This document shows positions 33,345 to 44,500 of a stretch of DNA of 64,000 bases, piece by piece. The stretch comes from an uncultured Sulfitobacter sp. (GTDB lineage: Bacteria; Pseudomonadota; Alphaproteobacteria; Rhodobacterales; Rhodobacteraceae). The stretch spans positions 1 through 64,000 of the forward strand of contig NZ_CANMQD010000006.1 of NCBI RefSeq assembly GCF_947499945.1. Direction: 5' to 3'. The notes beneath the pieces are model-generated. The model did no database searches and was not told where the DNA came from. It worked only from the letters and a program-made list of their open reading frames with translations. Made by a program: the position numbers and the translations under genes. Within the stretch, counting starts at the first letter, position 1. Every line of letters begins with the position of its first letter.

Positions 33345-35060
33345 ATGACCCTTTCACAATACTTTCCCATCTTCACTTGGGGGCGTGCCTATACCCGCAC
33401 TGCTCTGTCCAATGATCTGATGGCGGCCCTGATTGTGACGATCATGCTGATCCCGCAATCGTTGGCCTATGCGCTGCTTGCAGGCTTGCCGCCCGAGGCG
33501 GGTCTTTACGCCTCTATCGTGCCGATCATGCTGTATGCGGTGTTCGGGACCAGCCGCGCCTTGGCTGTGGGGCCCGTCGCTGTGGTGTCACTCATGACCG
33601 CCGCCGCGCTGAGCAATATCGTGGAGCAAGGGACGATGGGATATGCCGTTGCTGCTCTGTCACTGGCGGGCCTGTCGGGCGTTATCCTTTTGGCGATGGG
33701 GCTGTTTCGCCTTGGGTTTGTCGCCAACTTCCTCTCCCATCCTGTGATCGCGGGGTTCATAACGGCCTCTGGCATCATTATCGCTGCCAGCCAGCTCAAG
33801 CATATTCTGGGGATCGATGCACAGGGCCATAACCTGCTGGAACTGGTGATTTCGATTTTCGAAAATCTTTCCACAACAAACTGGATCACCGCCCTCATCG
33901 GCATCCTTGCCACCGCGTTTCTGTTCTGGGTGCGCAGGGGGCTGAAACCTCTGCTCACAACTCTGGGATTGGGGGCCACCCTCACAGGCGTCATGGTAAA
34001 AGCAGGCCCAGTCCTTGTGGTGGTCGCCACAACTCTTGCCGTCTGGTTGTTTGGTCTTGCAGAAAGTGGCGTAAAAATCGTCGGCGAAGTTCCGCAAAGC
34101 TTGCCACCACTGACCCTGCCCTCCTTCTCTCCCGATTTGCTGGGCCAGTTGCTGCTGCCTGCTTTCCTTATCTCGGTCATCGGCTTTGTCGAATCCATCT
34201 CTGTGGCCCAAACACTCGCTGCGAAAAAACGCCAGCGTATCGACCCTGATCAGGAATTGATCGGTCTTGGGGCAGCTAATATCGGTGCATCACTTACAGG
34301 AGGCTTTCCTGTGACGGGTGGTTTCTCACGCTCCGTCGTGAATTTCGATGCAGGGGCCGAGACACCCGCCGCGGGTGCCTTTACCGCCGTGGGGCTCGCC
34401 ATCGCGGCGCTGGCGCTCACACCGCTCATCTACTTTTTGCCCAAGGCGACACTCGCCGCGACCATCATCGTGGCGGTCCTCAGCCTTGTGGATTTCTCGA
34501 TCCTCAAACGCAGTTGGGCCTATTCAAAGGCGGATTTTGCCGCCGTGCTTGCTACGATCCTGATCACGCTCGGCATGGGTGTCGAGGCGGGTGTCTCGGC
34601 GGGTGTGGGCCTCTCGATCCTCCTGCACCTCTATAAATCATCCAAGCCGCATATTGCAGAAGTGGGCCAAGTGCCCGGAACAGAGCATTTCCGCAACATC
34701 TTGCGACATGACGTGCTCACCCACCCCGAGATTGTGACACTGCGCGTCGATGAAAGCCTCTATTTTGCCAATGCGCGTTTCCTAGAGGAAAAGATTCAAA
34801 ACCGTGTGGCGGCGGACAAGACAGTCCGCCATGTGATCTTGCAATGCTCTGCCATCAACGAGATTGATTTTAGTGCGTTGGAATCGCTGGAGGCGATCAA
34901 CGAACGCCTCGACGAGATGAATGTGAAACTGCATCTCTCCGAGGTCAAAGGACCTGTCATGGACCGTCTGCAACGCGCACATTTTTTATCGGACCTGACA
35001 GGTCAGGTGTTTCTATCCCAATATGAGGCGGTTGAGAGTTTGATGAAAAGCGGGGGATAA
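33345..35060 (+). CDS. SulP-family anion transporter with STAS domain
   Basis: A 571-residue transporter: about 12 membrane segments (residues 20-430) with LMAALIVTIMLIPQSLAYALLAGLPPEAGLY, the SulP signature region, GPVAVVSLMTA and GGFPVTGGFSRS. A cytoplasmic STAS domain follows (about 450-560). In this operon it may export sulfate or sulfite made from sulfide, or carry bicarbonate (inference). 55 bp after the SQR fusion; last gene of the operon. Confidence 0.92.
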   Translation: MTLSQYFPIFTWGRAYTRTALSNDLMAALIVTIMLIPQSLAYALLAGLPPEAGLYASIVPIMLYAVFGTSRALAVGPVAVVSLMTAAALSNIVEQGTMGYAVAALSLAGLSGVILLAMGLFRLGFVANFLSHPVIAGFITASGIIIAASQLKHILGIDAQGHNLLELVISIFENLSTTNWITALIGILATAFLFWVRRGLKPLLTTLGLGATLTGVMVKAGPVLVVVATTLAVWLFGLAESGVKIVGEVPQSLPPLTLPSFSPDLLGQLLLPAFLISVIGFVESISVAQTLAAKKRQRIDPDQELIGLGAANIGASLTGGFPVTGGFSRSVVNFDAGAETPAAGAFTAVGLAIAALALTPLIYFLPKATLAATIIVAVLSLVDFSILKRSWAYSKADFAAVLATILITLGMGVEAGVSAGVGLSILLHLYKSSKPHIAEVGQVPGTEHFRNILRHDVLTHPEIVTLRVDESLYFANARFLEEKIQNRVAADKTVRHVILQCSAINEIDFSALESLEAINERLDEMNVKLHLSEVKGPVMDRLQRAHFLSDLTGQVFLSQYEAVESLMKSGG

Positions 35061-35070
35061 CACCCCCCGC
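35050..35070. terminator. GC-rich hairpin between convergent sulP and the outer-membrane protein gene
   Basis: GCGGGGG (35050-35056) and CCCCCGC (35064-35070) form a 7-bp stem overlapping the sulP stop codon, five bases before the end of the convergent gene. It can terminate transcription from both sides. Confidence 0.55.
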
Positions 35071-35075
35071 CCCTC

Positions 35076-38000
35076 TTAGAACTTCGCGATGAAGTTGACG
35101 AACACGCCCTCATCATCATAGGTCAGATCTGTCAGATCATCCGAAAAGCTGCCCGCGTTGTAACCGATACCAAGCTTCACGTTGTTCCCGATATGACGGT
35201 ATGCGGCGCCTAGAACGCCAAACTCTGAAATTCCCGCATCGGACGCCTCAAGATAGCGGCCCTCGATCAACAAATCCCATTTATGGGTCAGGTGATAGCG
35301 TGCGTTGATCACCCCGAGGTAAGCATCGTTGTCGGCCAGCGCGATAGTGTCATCCGGTGAGGACTGGCCCCAACGTCCACCAATCTTTGCGCCTAAGGTC
35401 CACTGCTGATTCAGGTCATAATCCGCATCCAACGACAGCACATGGCTGGTTTGGCGCGGCCCCCGCTCGGTCGTGCCTTGGAGGTCCTGACCGACGGTAT
35501 CCTTGAGAAAGCGGTACTTGAACAGAATATTCAGGCGGTCGTTATCGACAGGCCTAAAGGCATATCCCGCTTGCACATCCACATATTGACCTGTTTGCAG
35601 CGAGGTATTGTCGGTATCCGTATCCGCATAATCGACCGAGAACAAAAGACGCTGGCTTTCGTCAATCTTATAACGCGCAGACCCCACAAACAGGAACGCG
35701 TCGCTGTCGCGGTTGGTGCCCGATGTCTCGCCACGGTCGCGGCGGAACTCGGCGCGGGCACGCCATGACAGGCCGCCCTCATCCTCATACCGCGCCCCCA
35801 TCGACAGCGCCTTGCGGTCGAAATCGCCATTCACAGCATCACGCACCTGCCCGTATTCATAGCTGCCCAAGAGGGTCAGCTGCTCGGTCGTGCGGTATTC
35901 GACCCCGTAGGTGCTGGTCAGGGATTTGTGACGGCCAAACATGTCGTAGGTGTTCTCGCCATAAACATCGACATCCTCGCTCACACTGCGACGACCACCC
36001 GCCACATATTGTCCCCCATCACGACCCACCAGATCGGTGCCCGCAAACTCACGCCCTGGATCAAGGCGGTAGCCAAAGTACATGTTGTCAGTGTCGTTCT
36101 GCTGGTAGGTCAGCAATGCCGCCCCCGCTGCACCGAGCGAGCCATCAGAGAGTTCCCCCTCAAACGACCACTTCTTGGACAAGCGATAGCGCAGACCCGC
36201 GCCAAGGCGGTTGTTCTGCTCGAGACCGCCGGACCGCTCAACCGTCCCTTGACCGTAAACATACCAAGCAAAATCCTCACTCTCGGTGAAGGTGGCGCGC
36301 ACAGCGACATCCGTGCGGCGGCCGTTCTCTTCAGCTGTTCCCGCCGGAGTAACCCGCTCCAGATGCTCGGCACCGAATTGCAGCTTCACACGCTCGGACA
36401 AAAGATAGGCCAGCTCGGCCCCGCCTTCGCGTTTGATCCGCCCGTCCGCATCTTCAAAACTGTCGTAATAGAAGCGGTAGGAAAGCTGCTCACTTGGCGC
36501 GATATCAATCGCAACACCGTAAAGTTCCTCATCCACCCGCGTCTGGTAATCCAGCGTCGAGAAACCCGCATCGCGGTTCTCGAAATAGGCGGAGATCGTG
36601 CCAGGAACATTCAGGCCCAACTCTTGCAAGTCCACCTGAGCACGGACCGACACAGCATCGCCCGTGCCATCGGTAATCCCCGCAGTCGGATCGCTCTGCA
36701 CAATCAAACCCCCATCGGTGGAGAAGGTAGAGCCAAAGCCCGGCCCCTCGGTCTGGGCGAATTCAAGCTCGAGATAGCTGCGCTCGGACAGCTCCCACAA
36801 CAGGTCAACAGATTGCGCCGTTTGATCGGCCACATCCGTCTGCTCGACAATGCCGGTATAGCCAAGGCGCAAGTTATCGCTCAGCCACGCTTCACCGCGA
36901 CCACCATAGCTATAGCCGTCCACATCCCCCGCAACGGGCGTGTATTCGTAGTTCGCCACCAACAGCACATCAAACTCGCCACCCGGTTGGGTGACAACAG
37001 TGCCCGACCCCGTCGAGCCCGTCAGCGGTTCGGACAGGATGATCGTCCCTTGCAGATAATTAATGCGGTAATCGCGCCCTGCAGTCAGGAGGCGCGTCTC
37101 AACCACGCGACCCGTATCAGAATCACGGATTTCAATGCTCAGCGTCTCGGAATCAACCGAGATATCCTGCCGTTGCAGAAAGTAGACCGAGCCGCCCGTG
37201 CCAAGGAAACTGTCACGACCGGGCAAGTTGTCAGGATTGGCCGCATAAGCCTCAAGCGACAGGCGCGACTGACCCCGCGACGTGGTTTGCGGGCTGCGGT
37301 AGACACCCTGCGCCCCGTAAAGTGTGCGCTCGTTGCGCAGGTAATATCCGCCCGAAACACTGGCCTTGTAGTTCCCCCACATGATGTGGCTGCCGTCGCG
37401 CTCGGCCCGCAGATAGAACTTGCCGTCAGTCGGTGCGCCCTCCTCATAGGTGCTGTCATCGCCATAGGTCGGATAGGCATTCTCGCGCTGCAAGCGTAGC
37501 AGCACGTTGTAGGGGTCTTTTTCATCCAGATCGCGCAGCAGGTTCGATAGCTCGTCCTCGCCCGTATCAATCGAACCTGTTAGGGTCCAACCGTTTTGCG
37601 TCTTGCCCTTTGCATACCCCGCAATACGCCCAAAGCTATAGCTACGATCATAATCCGTTGCACCCGCAGCGGTAACGCCACCATCAAGGCGGCGGGCGTA
37701 TGTCAGATCGACGATGCCCGTGTAAAACCATTCAGCACGCGGGATGAAAATGTCGCGCTCGACATATGTATCCTCCCCTGCGCCGCTCACCTGTACGGCA
37801 ACGGCCTGATCACCCGCTGGCAAGATACGTTGCAACACAAAAGCACCCGAAGCATCGGGGCGGATGACCTCACCCAGCGTGTTAACGGTCGCCCCTTGGC
37901 GCACGTCTGTCCCGCTGACCGTCACAGCACCGCCATAGACGGGAATGCGGCGGATGCCGCCTGCGTCTTCGCCCAACTCTGGCGGCGGCGCGTCAATATC

Positions 38001-38525
38001 GGTCTGCTCGCCAATATTGGCGACCCGCAACGGCAAGGGCCGCGTCTCATCAAAGCGGCCATTGGCGTCATAGACACGGTAAACCATGACAAGGTTCTCA
38101 CCTTCGGGCAACCGAATATCCGCCGTCCCATTTGCCATAATCGGCTCTTGCGCCACCACACGACCACCGCCACGCGCGGCCAGATCAATCACACGAATTT
38201 CACCGCGTGTGACGTAAGCCGGATAGTTCATCTGGCTCTGCACGCTCATCACTTCGCCTGCACGCGGACTGCGGGCATTGGTGACGAGTGCGGTCAATCG
38301 CGGCTCGACTTCCAAACCGTCAAAACGCACCTGCAGCTTGGCACGTTCCAACACGCGGTCTTCACGCGCTTTGGACGTCGACAGACGCGGATCACCCGAT
38401 ACCGTCTCTCCCCCAATGGAAATGCTGAAGCCCGATCCAACCTGCGCATGCGAGGCCACCGTCAGCGCCAACAGCGACACACCTGTAAACACAGCGAGGC
38501 GGGGGAATTTCATCTTGATACTCAT
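35076..38525 (-). CDS. Large outer-membrane beta-barrel protein paired with the giant repeat protein
   Basis: A 1,149-residue predicted outer-membrane protein. A signal peptide (about residues 1-27, ending ASHAQ) leads to beta-sandwich segments (about 50-320) with KLQVRFDGLEVEPRLTALV, MVYRVYDANGRFDETRPLPL and a GGAVTVSGTDVRQGATVNT surface-type domain. The rest (about 290-1149) is a run of short amphipathic strands rich in Tyr, Gly, Arg and Asp, closing in Phe (EGVFVNFIAKF), the usual BAM signal. A segment near residues 480-530 (RDYRINYLQGTIILSEPLTG) recalls large barrels such as SprA, but I cannot assign a family. There is no plug domain or TonB box like those in btuB here. Its ATG is 10 bp after the giant gene's stop, so the two form an operon and probably one surface system. 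Confidence 0.72.
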   Translation of the reverse strand: MSIKMKFPRLAVFTGVSLLALTVASHAQVGSGFSISIGGETVSGDPRLSTSKAREDRVLERAKLQVRFDGLEVEPRLTALVTNARSPRAGEVMSVQSQMNYPAYVTRGEIRVIDLAARGGGRVVAQEPIMANGTADIRLPEGENLVMVYRVYDANGRFDETRPLPLRVANIGEQTDIDAPPPELGEDAGGIRRIPVYGGAVTVSGTDVRQGATVNTLGEVIRPDASGAFVLQRILPAGDQAVAVQVSGAGEDTYVERDIFIPRAEWFYTGIVDLTYARRLDGGVTAAGATDYDRSYSFGRIAGYAKGKTQNGWTLTGSIDTGEDELSNLLRDLDEKDPYNVLLRLQRENAYPTYGDDSTYEEGAPTDGKFYLRAERDGSHIMWGNYKASVSGGYYLRNERTLYGAQGVYRSPQTTSRGQSRLSLEAYAANPDNLPGRDSFLGTGGSVYFLQRQDISVDSETLSIEIRDSDTGRVVETRLLTAGRDYRINYLQGTIILSEPLTGSTGSGTVVTQPGGEFDVLLVANYEYTPVAGDVDGYSYGGRGEAWLSDNLRLGYTGIVEQTDVADQTAQSVDLLWELSERSYLELEFAQTEGPGFGSTFSTDGGLIVQSDPTAGITDGTGDAVSVRAQVDLQELGLNVPGTISAYFENRDAGFSTLDYQTRVDEELYGVAIDIAPSEQLSYRFYYDSFEDADGRIKREGGAELAYLLSERVKLQFGAEHLERVTPAGTAEENGRRTDVAVRATFTESEDFAWYVYGQGTVERSGGLEQNNRLGAGLRYRLSKKWSFEGELSDGSLGAAGAALLTYQQNDTDNMYFGYRLDPGREFAGTDLVGRDGGQYVAGGRRSVSEDVDVYGENTYDMFGRHKSLTSTYGVEYRTTEQLTLLGSYEYGQVRDAVNGDFDRKALSMGARYEDEGGLSWRARAEFRRDRGETSGTNRDSDAFLFVGSARYKIDESQRLLFSVDYADTDTDNTSLQTGQYVDVQAGYAFRPVDNDRLNILFKYRFLKDTVGQDLQGTTERGPRQTSHVLSLDADYDLNQQWTLGAKIGGRWGQSSPDDTIALADNDAYLGVINARYHLTHKWDLLIEGRYLEASDAGISEFGVLGAAYRHIGNNVKLGIGYNAGSFSDDLTDLTYDDEGVFVNFIAKF

Positions 38526-38535
38526 TACTTTACCC

Positions 38536-41500
38536 TCACTTCGTTTTCGTCACGGATTTGTCGATGATGAGCTTGTACTTGCCCTTACCGCGCCAGCGTT
38601 TCTGGATCAGTTTTTCCATACTGCGCAGACGTTCGCGGCCCAGTTGCGGCGCCTCGCCACGACCCAGCACATATGTCAGATGCAAGACGGATGGCGTGGT
38701 CGCAATCTGTGCGATCAGCCCGTCAATCCCTTTTGACAGCGCAGGCTGCGGATCACTCCGACCGCTCACAAAGGCCGCAGCGGTCAGATCAATATCAACC
38801 ACATTGCCGATACGTGCGCCAAAGTTGAGCTTGGCCATTTTACCAGCCGTGAGGCGTATCACGCGCGGGTTCTCTGTTGTCACACGGTAGCCAGTGGGCA
38901 GCGTGCGCGTGTCGAGTTTCAGCATAAAGTTACTGCCGATGTTGCGCGGAAGTGCAGCACAAGGCACCGAGAAGCGGCCATGCTCGTCCGTGGTGATCAG
39001 GATACCGTCTGGCGTCACCAGACGCACACCTGGAATGCCCGGTTCTGACTGGTCCTCACGCTTCGGTGCGCGGTCCAGTTTGCCGAACTTGCCGTTGCCC
39101 ACATAACTGTCGTCGATGATCGGCTCGCGCAGCGTACCCGGTCCGTCCTGATATCCATTGCCGTTCGTGTCGGTAAACACACGGCCAATCACGTCGGAGC
39201 AGTCGAACACATGCTCGGGATCAATCCGCACCACAGCATCCGCCACGTTCGAGACTGTGCGACCAAAGCGGTCCTCAAGGAAGGTGCGGTTTGTGCGTTC
39301 ACCAAACTCGCCCGTCCGCGCGACCCGCACAGCAAGGGTGACAACCGTGGTCGCTCCCGCCGCCAGATCGTTGCGCCATTCCAGACGGCGGCCCGATACC
39401 ACAGGCTCAACCGCGACACCGTTCACACGGCCCGAACCGGGCGTATAGATCAGACCCGCAGGCAGCATATCGACGATACGTGCATTCGGAATGGTCAGCT
39501 GCGTGTTGTTGGTAAAGCTCAACGTATAGTTCACCGTCTCCCCGAAGACAGCCGTGCGACGGTCTGCGGTTTTGGTGGCCACAACATCCGTCAGCCCTTC
39601 ACAGGTACGGATCGGAATGTTGTTCCCGATGAGCATCGGATCGCCTTCGGCAATGGTAAAGCTGGTGTAGAACGGGTTGGCCCCCGCGCTGCTGTCGATC
39701 AACAACCCTGTCTCGCCCGCAGGTAGTGACCCGATCACGCCTGGATTGGCAGGGGCGAGGCGCGTCGCATCGATATTGCCGCTGCTGGTGCGTGTTACAG
39801 ACGCTTGGGTCCCGTCAGGATAGGTCAGCCCCAACGTGTATGTCCCCGCAGCCGTGACAAAGAACTGGAAGTTCCCGTCATTGCCCGAGCGTACAACCGT
39901 AATCGGGCCTGTTGTGCCCTCGCCCGTCTGGGTAAAGCCGCCACCGGAAACCGAGATCAATCCCCCCGTGAGCAGACGCCCGTCATCCTCACAATAGAAT
40001 GTGCCTGTGGGGTCATAGTCGAAGCGGTCAGCGATGCCGTCACCGTCACGGTCACCTGTAGGCGATTCAATATAGTCAGGAATGCCATCACCATCCGCGT
40101 CTGTCGTCAGAACAGGCACCTGCCCGTCTGTCGGCTGGCCCAACTGAGCCGAGACAACCGAAGCTGTGTTCGGCAATGCAGGCTGGCCCAAGGCAGCGCT
40201 ATAGACCATCGACAGCGTAATCGTTCCCACGGCCTGCGGCGCGAGTTTCACATCGCCACTCAACAATTCGGTAACTGTACCCCCATTATAGGCGGCATTG
40301 GCCGTGCCACCGTCAAAGCCGGAAATGCTCACTACGGGTGGATAGGCTTCGCCCAACAGCACCGCAGGCGCTAAGAAGCTCACCAGATCATCGCGGACCT
40401 GAATGCCAGATTGCGTGATGTTGCCCGAGTTCGTGACTGTAATAGTGAATGTTGCCCGCTCGACTGTCGGGAAGAGCAGCTCGTTGGTGCCAACCTCTTT
40501 GACGATGTCAAAGCTGGGGAGGGCCGCAACAGGCACAACAGTCGGATCATCCAGACCTTCACCGTCATCGTCGGAAATATCGAGCACAGTTGCACCCGCA
40601 GGGGTTTGACCCGTCGCAGTCACAACGTTGATCACACCGCCCCGATCTACATCCGCTTGTGTCAGGACAACGCTGGCAGTGAAGGTTCCCACCTCACCCG
40701 GTGCCAGTGTTCCCGCAGGCGACGGCGGCGTGCCATCATTGCTCTGGAATACAGTGGACAAGGTGCGCGCATTCGCCTCGTCAATATCGGTCAGCGTATC
40801 CATGAGGCTGATGCTGTTCAGGGTCACATTGCCTGTGTTGCGCGCAGTGATCTCGAACTCGACGGTTTCTCCGGCGATTGCGCCCACGCTCGTAGCGGTT
40901 TTGACGACTTCAAGACCGGGTGCGAGGTTGATCATCAGATTGGTTGGATCGTCGGTGGTGTTGCCGTCGTTCGGATTCCCGTTGCTCGACAGGTCGGTGA
41001 CGATACTGCCATTCACATCAGAGGCCAGAACAAGCGCCGTGTTGGACAAACCGCCCGCATCTATATCCTCTTGGGTAAGAACATGAGAAACCGTCCATGT
41101 GGCCGTCTGTCCCGGCGATAGGATCGCTGGCACTGAAAGGGGTGCCACATTCGCCGGTACCTGTGTGCCATCAAGACGGGTCATCGTATCGGCAGCTGAC
41201 AGGTCCGACAAATCCTGATTGCCTGTGTTCAAGGCGGCAATCTGGAACGTCACCGTATCGCCTTCCTGATTGCCTTCGGCGGTCACCGTTTTCTCGGCAC
41301 TCAACTCGGCGTCTGTCGCGGCGATGAACTCGGTCACATCGCCCGTGGTATCGCCATCACTGTCGATCCCGTCATCCGAAATATCGCGCACAGCGCTGTT
41401 AGCCGGATCAAGAGCCGTTACCGTCACTTGGTTCAGCAAACCGCCTGCGTTCAGATCACCCTGACGCAGCGTGCGCGTTGCCGCATAAATCCACGTCTCG

Positions 41501-44500
41501 TTCACATCCAGAATACCATCGGCGTTTGCATCGGATGTTCCTTGCAAGGCAAAGGGCGCGTCGAGCGTGATAATCGCGCCGCTCAGGTTGGTCATGCGGT
41601 CCAGCACAGACACGTTGCGCAAACTCACATTGCCCGTGTTCTCGACCGACAAGGTAAAGGTCACAGGTGCGCCGAGGACCGACGCCGCAGCCGCTACAGT
41701 TTTGGTCACCTCAAGGGAGCCGCTCCGCGCCGGACCCGGAGTGCTAACAGATGTCGTGTCACTGGTGTCCAATCCACCAGGCGCATCTGCGCTCACACTG
41801 GCCGTGTTTTCGATGCTGCCTGCATCCACTTCGGCCTGTGTTACCACATGGGTCATGGCGCAGGCGTTGTTTGTCATCTGCGGTGCAAGCGTCGCAATGG
41901 TACAGCTATAGTCAGGGTCCATCGCATCTGTGACAACCAGATTGTTAAGCGTCACGTTGCCCGTGTTTTCCACACCGAACAAATAGGTTAGCGTGCTGCC
42001 CACCGCGCCAAAGGGCGTCGGCGTTGCAGTCTTGGTAAGCGCTACAGCAGGGACGGCCGCTGGCATATCAAGGACAAGCGTTTCGCTGTCGTTCACCGCG
42101 CCCCCTTGCGGTGTGATCCCGCGTGTGGTCGCCGTATTGCTCAGCGCGCCTGCATCGATATCGGCCTGGGTGACACGGTAAGTGCCGCTACATTCCAGCA
42201 CCGCGCCGCGCATCAGCATGTCGCCCGCGCAATTAAATCCGCTCAGCATCGGATCGGACACCGTCACACCGCGCAATGTCTGGTTGCCCGTATTCGTTGC
42301 CATCAGCGTATAGGTCAGAAGTTGACCCGCCTCCGTCACAGGCAACGTCGCCGCTGATTTCGCCAAGGTAATCGAGGGCAACAGATCAGCCGTCACTGTC
42401 GCGCTCGACGGTGGTGATGTCACAGGTGTATCATCCGCGCCGAACAGCGTCTGTGCAAAGGCTTCGTTGAGGACTTCACCACGGTCAAGGTCCGCTTGGG
42501 TCACCGCATAGGTACCACCACAGGTCACCGTCTCCCCCGATGTGAAATCAGGATCATCACTTGTGGGGGCAAAACAGCTTACCGCGCCAAACAACGTATC
42601 TGTCACAGTCACTTCTGACGCAAAGGCACGCGTGCCCGAGTTGGTCACCACAAAGCTGTAGTCGATTGTGTCGCCTACTTCGCTGAAGGTTGCACCTTCT
42701 CGGGCCGTTTTCACAACCGTTAGCGCAGGCACACCCTGATCAGGGATGGTTTCGGAGGTCAGTGGAGATGTCGTCGTGCCGTCGGTGGCGCTCGCCAGAT
42801 TAGTCACACTGCCCAGATCCACATCTGTCGCTGTCACACTATATTCGGCACGGCAGACATACTCGGCCCCCGGTGCCAAACCATCGCTGGGGAAGGCATC
42901 GCAAGTGAACGCACTGGCGGGGATAAGATTGTCACGCACCGTAATCGGGGCCATGATGGTCAGGTTGCCCGTATTGGTTGTCGTGTAGGTATAGGTTACG
43001 ATCGCATCCGTCACAAAATCCTCGGAGGCAAGCGCGCTTGCTACTTTCACCAGAGACAGCGCTGGCGTTTGCTGGGCAAGGATCGTGGCCGTCGCTAGCG
43101 CGGAGTCCGTGCCATCAACAGTCGCAGTGGCCGTGTTGTCGATCTTGCCTGCATCAATGTCCGCTTGCGTGACGGCATAGCTCGCCTCACAGGTCACAGA
43201 GTCCATTGGCGGCAATCCACCCTCTGGCACCGCAGCACAGGTGATCGCACCCCCTGCATCGGTAATCATCGCATCCGCAATGCTCACAGGTCCGGCGAGG
43301 GTCACATTCCCAGTGTTGGTCACATCAAACCTATAGGGCAGAACCTGATCCACAGTGTCAAAGCTGGCTGGCGCGTCATCGCCCAACCGCTTGATCAAGG
43401 TCACAACAGGGGCGGCAGGAACGGTCAGCACAGTCGGATCATTGACCGCATTACCATCACCGTCGTCACCATTGTCCGTCACATCCGTTAGCGCAGAGCC
43501 GACGGGCGGCGTGCCGATCACACGCGCAGTATTCGAAATACCGCCCGCATCAATATCGGCCTGTACCAGCGTATAGAACGCGCGGTAGGTCGCAAATTCG
43601 TCAGGCTGCAAGACACCCGCAGACGATCCGGCGGATGCTCCGACAAAGATCGGTTGTGTCGTCAGGGTCAGCACTTCGCCATCCGCACGGGTCAGCGTGT
43701 CGTTCGCGATACCCACATCGTCGAGTGTCACGTTGCCCGTGTTGCGCACAACAATCTCGAAACCGATTGAGGACCCCACAACAGGCTCGCCACTGGCGAT
43801 TGTTTTCTCGCCCTCGATGCTCGGCATGCTCACAATTGAGGTGACCGTCGGGTTATCATCGCCATTGGCAGGAGCCCCATCATCAGAGGCATCCAGCACC
43901 AGACCGTTATCAGGGGCGACACCACGTGCGATGACCTGATTGCTTACGCCGCCTGCGTTGATATCCTCCTGCGACAGCGCATAGGTCGCCGTATAGGTCC
44001 AGACTTCATCCACTTCCATCTGGCCTGCCGTGGCCAGATCACCACCTGTGAACACAGGGGCAGGCGCAGGCGTCACTCCTGTTCCGTCCAAGCGGCGCAA
44101 TGTGTCGATCAGACTGATGCTGCGCAGGGTCTGGTTGCCCGTGTTGGTCACAGTAATGGCATAGCTCAGCGCGTCCCCTGCCATGGGAGGTTGGGAGAGG
44201 CCGCTCTCGTCGACAGTTTTTACAACGGTCAGCGCAGGCGCATTATCTTGCGGTTTAATCTCAAGCGTGTCGGTGAACTGCGCCGTGCTGCCATCGGGGC
44301 TGATTGCCGTCACAGTGGCCGTGTTGCTCAGCACTGTCTGGCGGTCCACATCCTGTTGGGTCACGACATAGGTTGCCGTGAACGTCGCCACATCCGCAGG
44401 GGCAAGGCTGGTCCAGCCTGCGTCACCCGCAACGTCATCGGTGCTGTCGCCGGTGGGCACACTGTCCACGCTCAGGCTGTCGCCTGCGATCGCCAGATTA

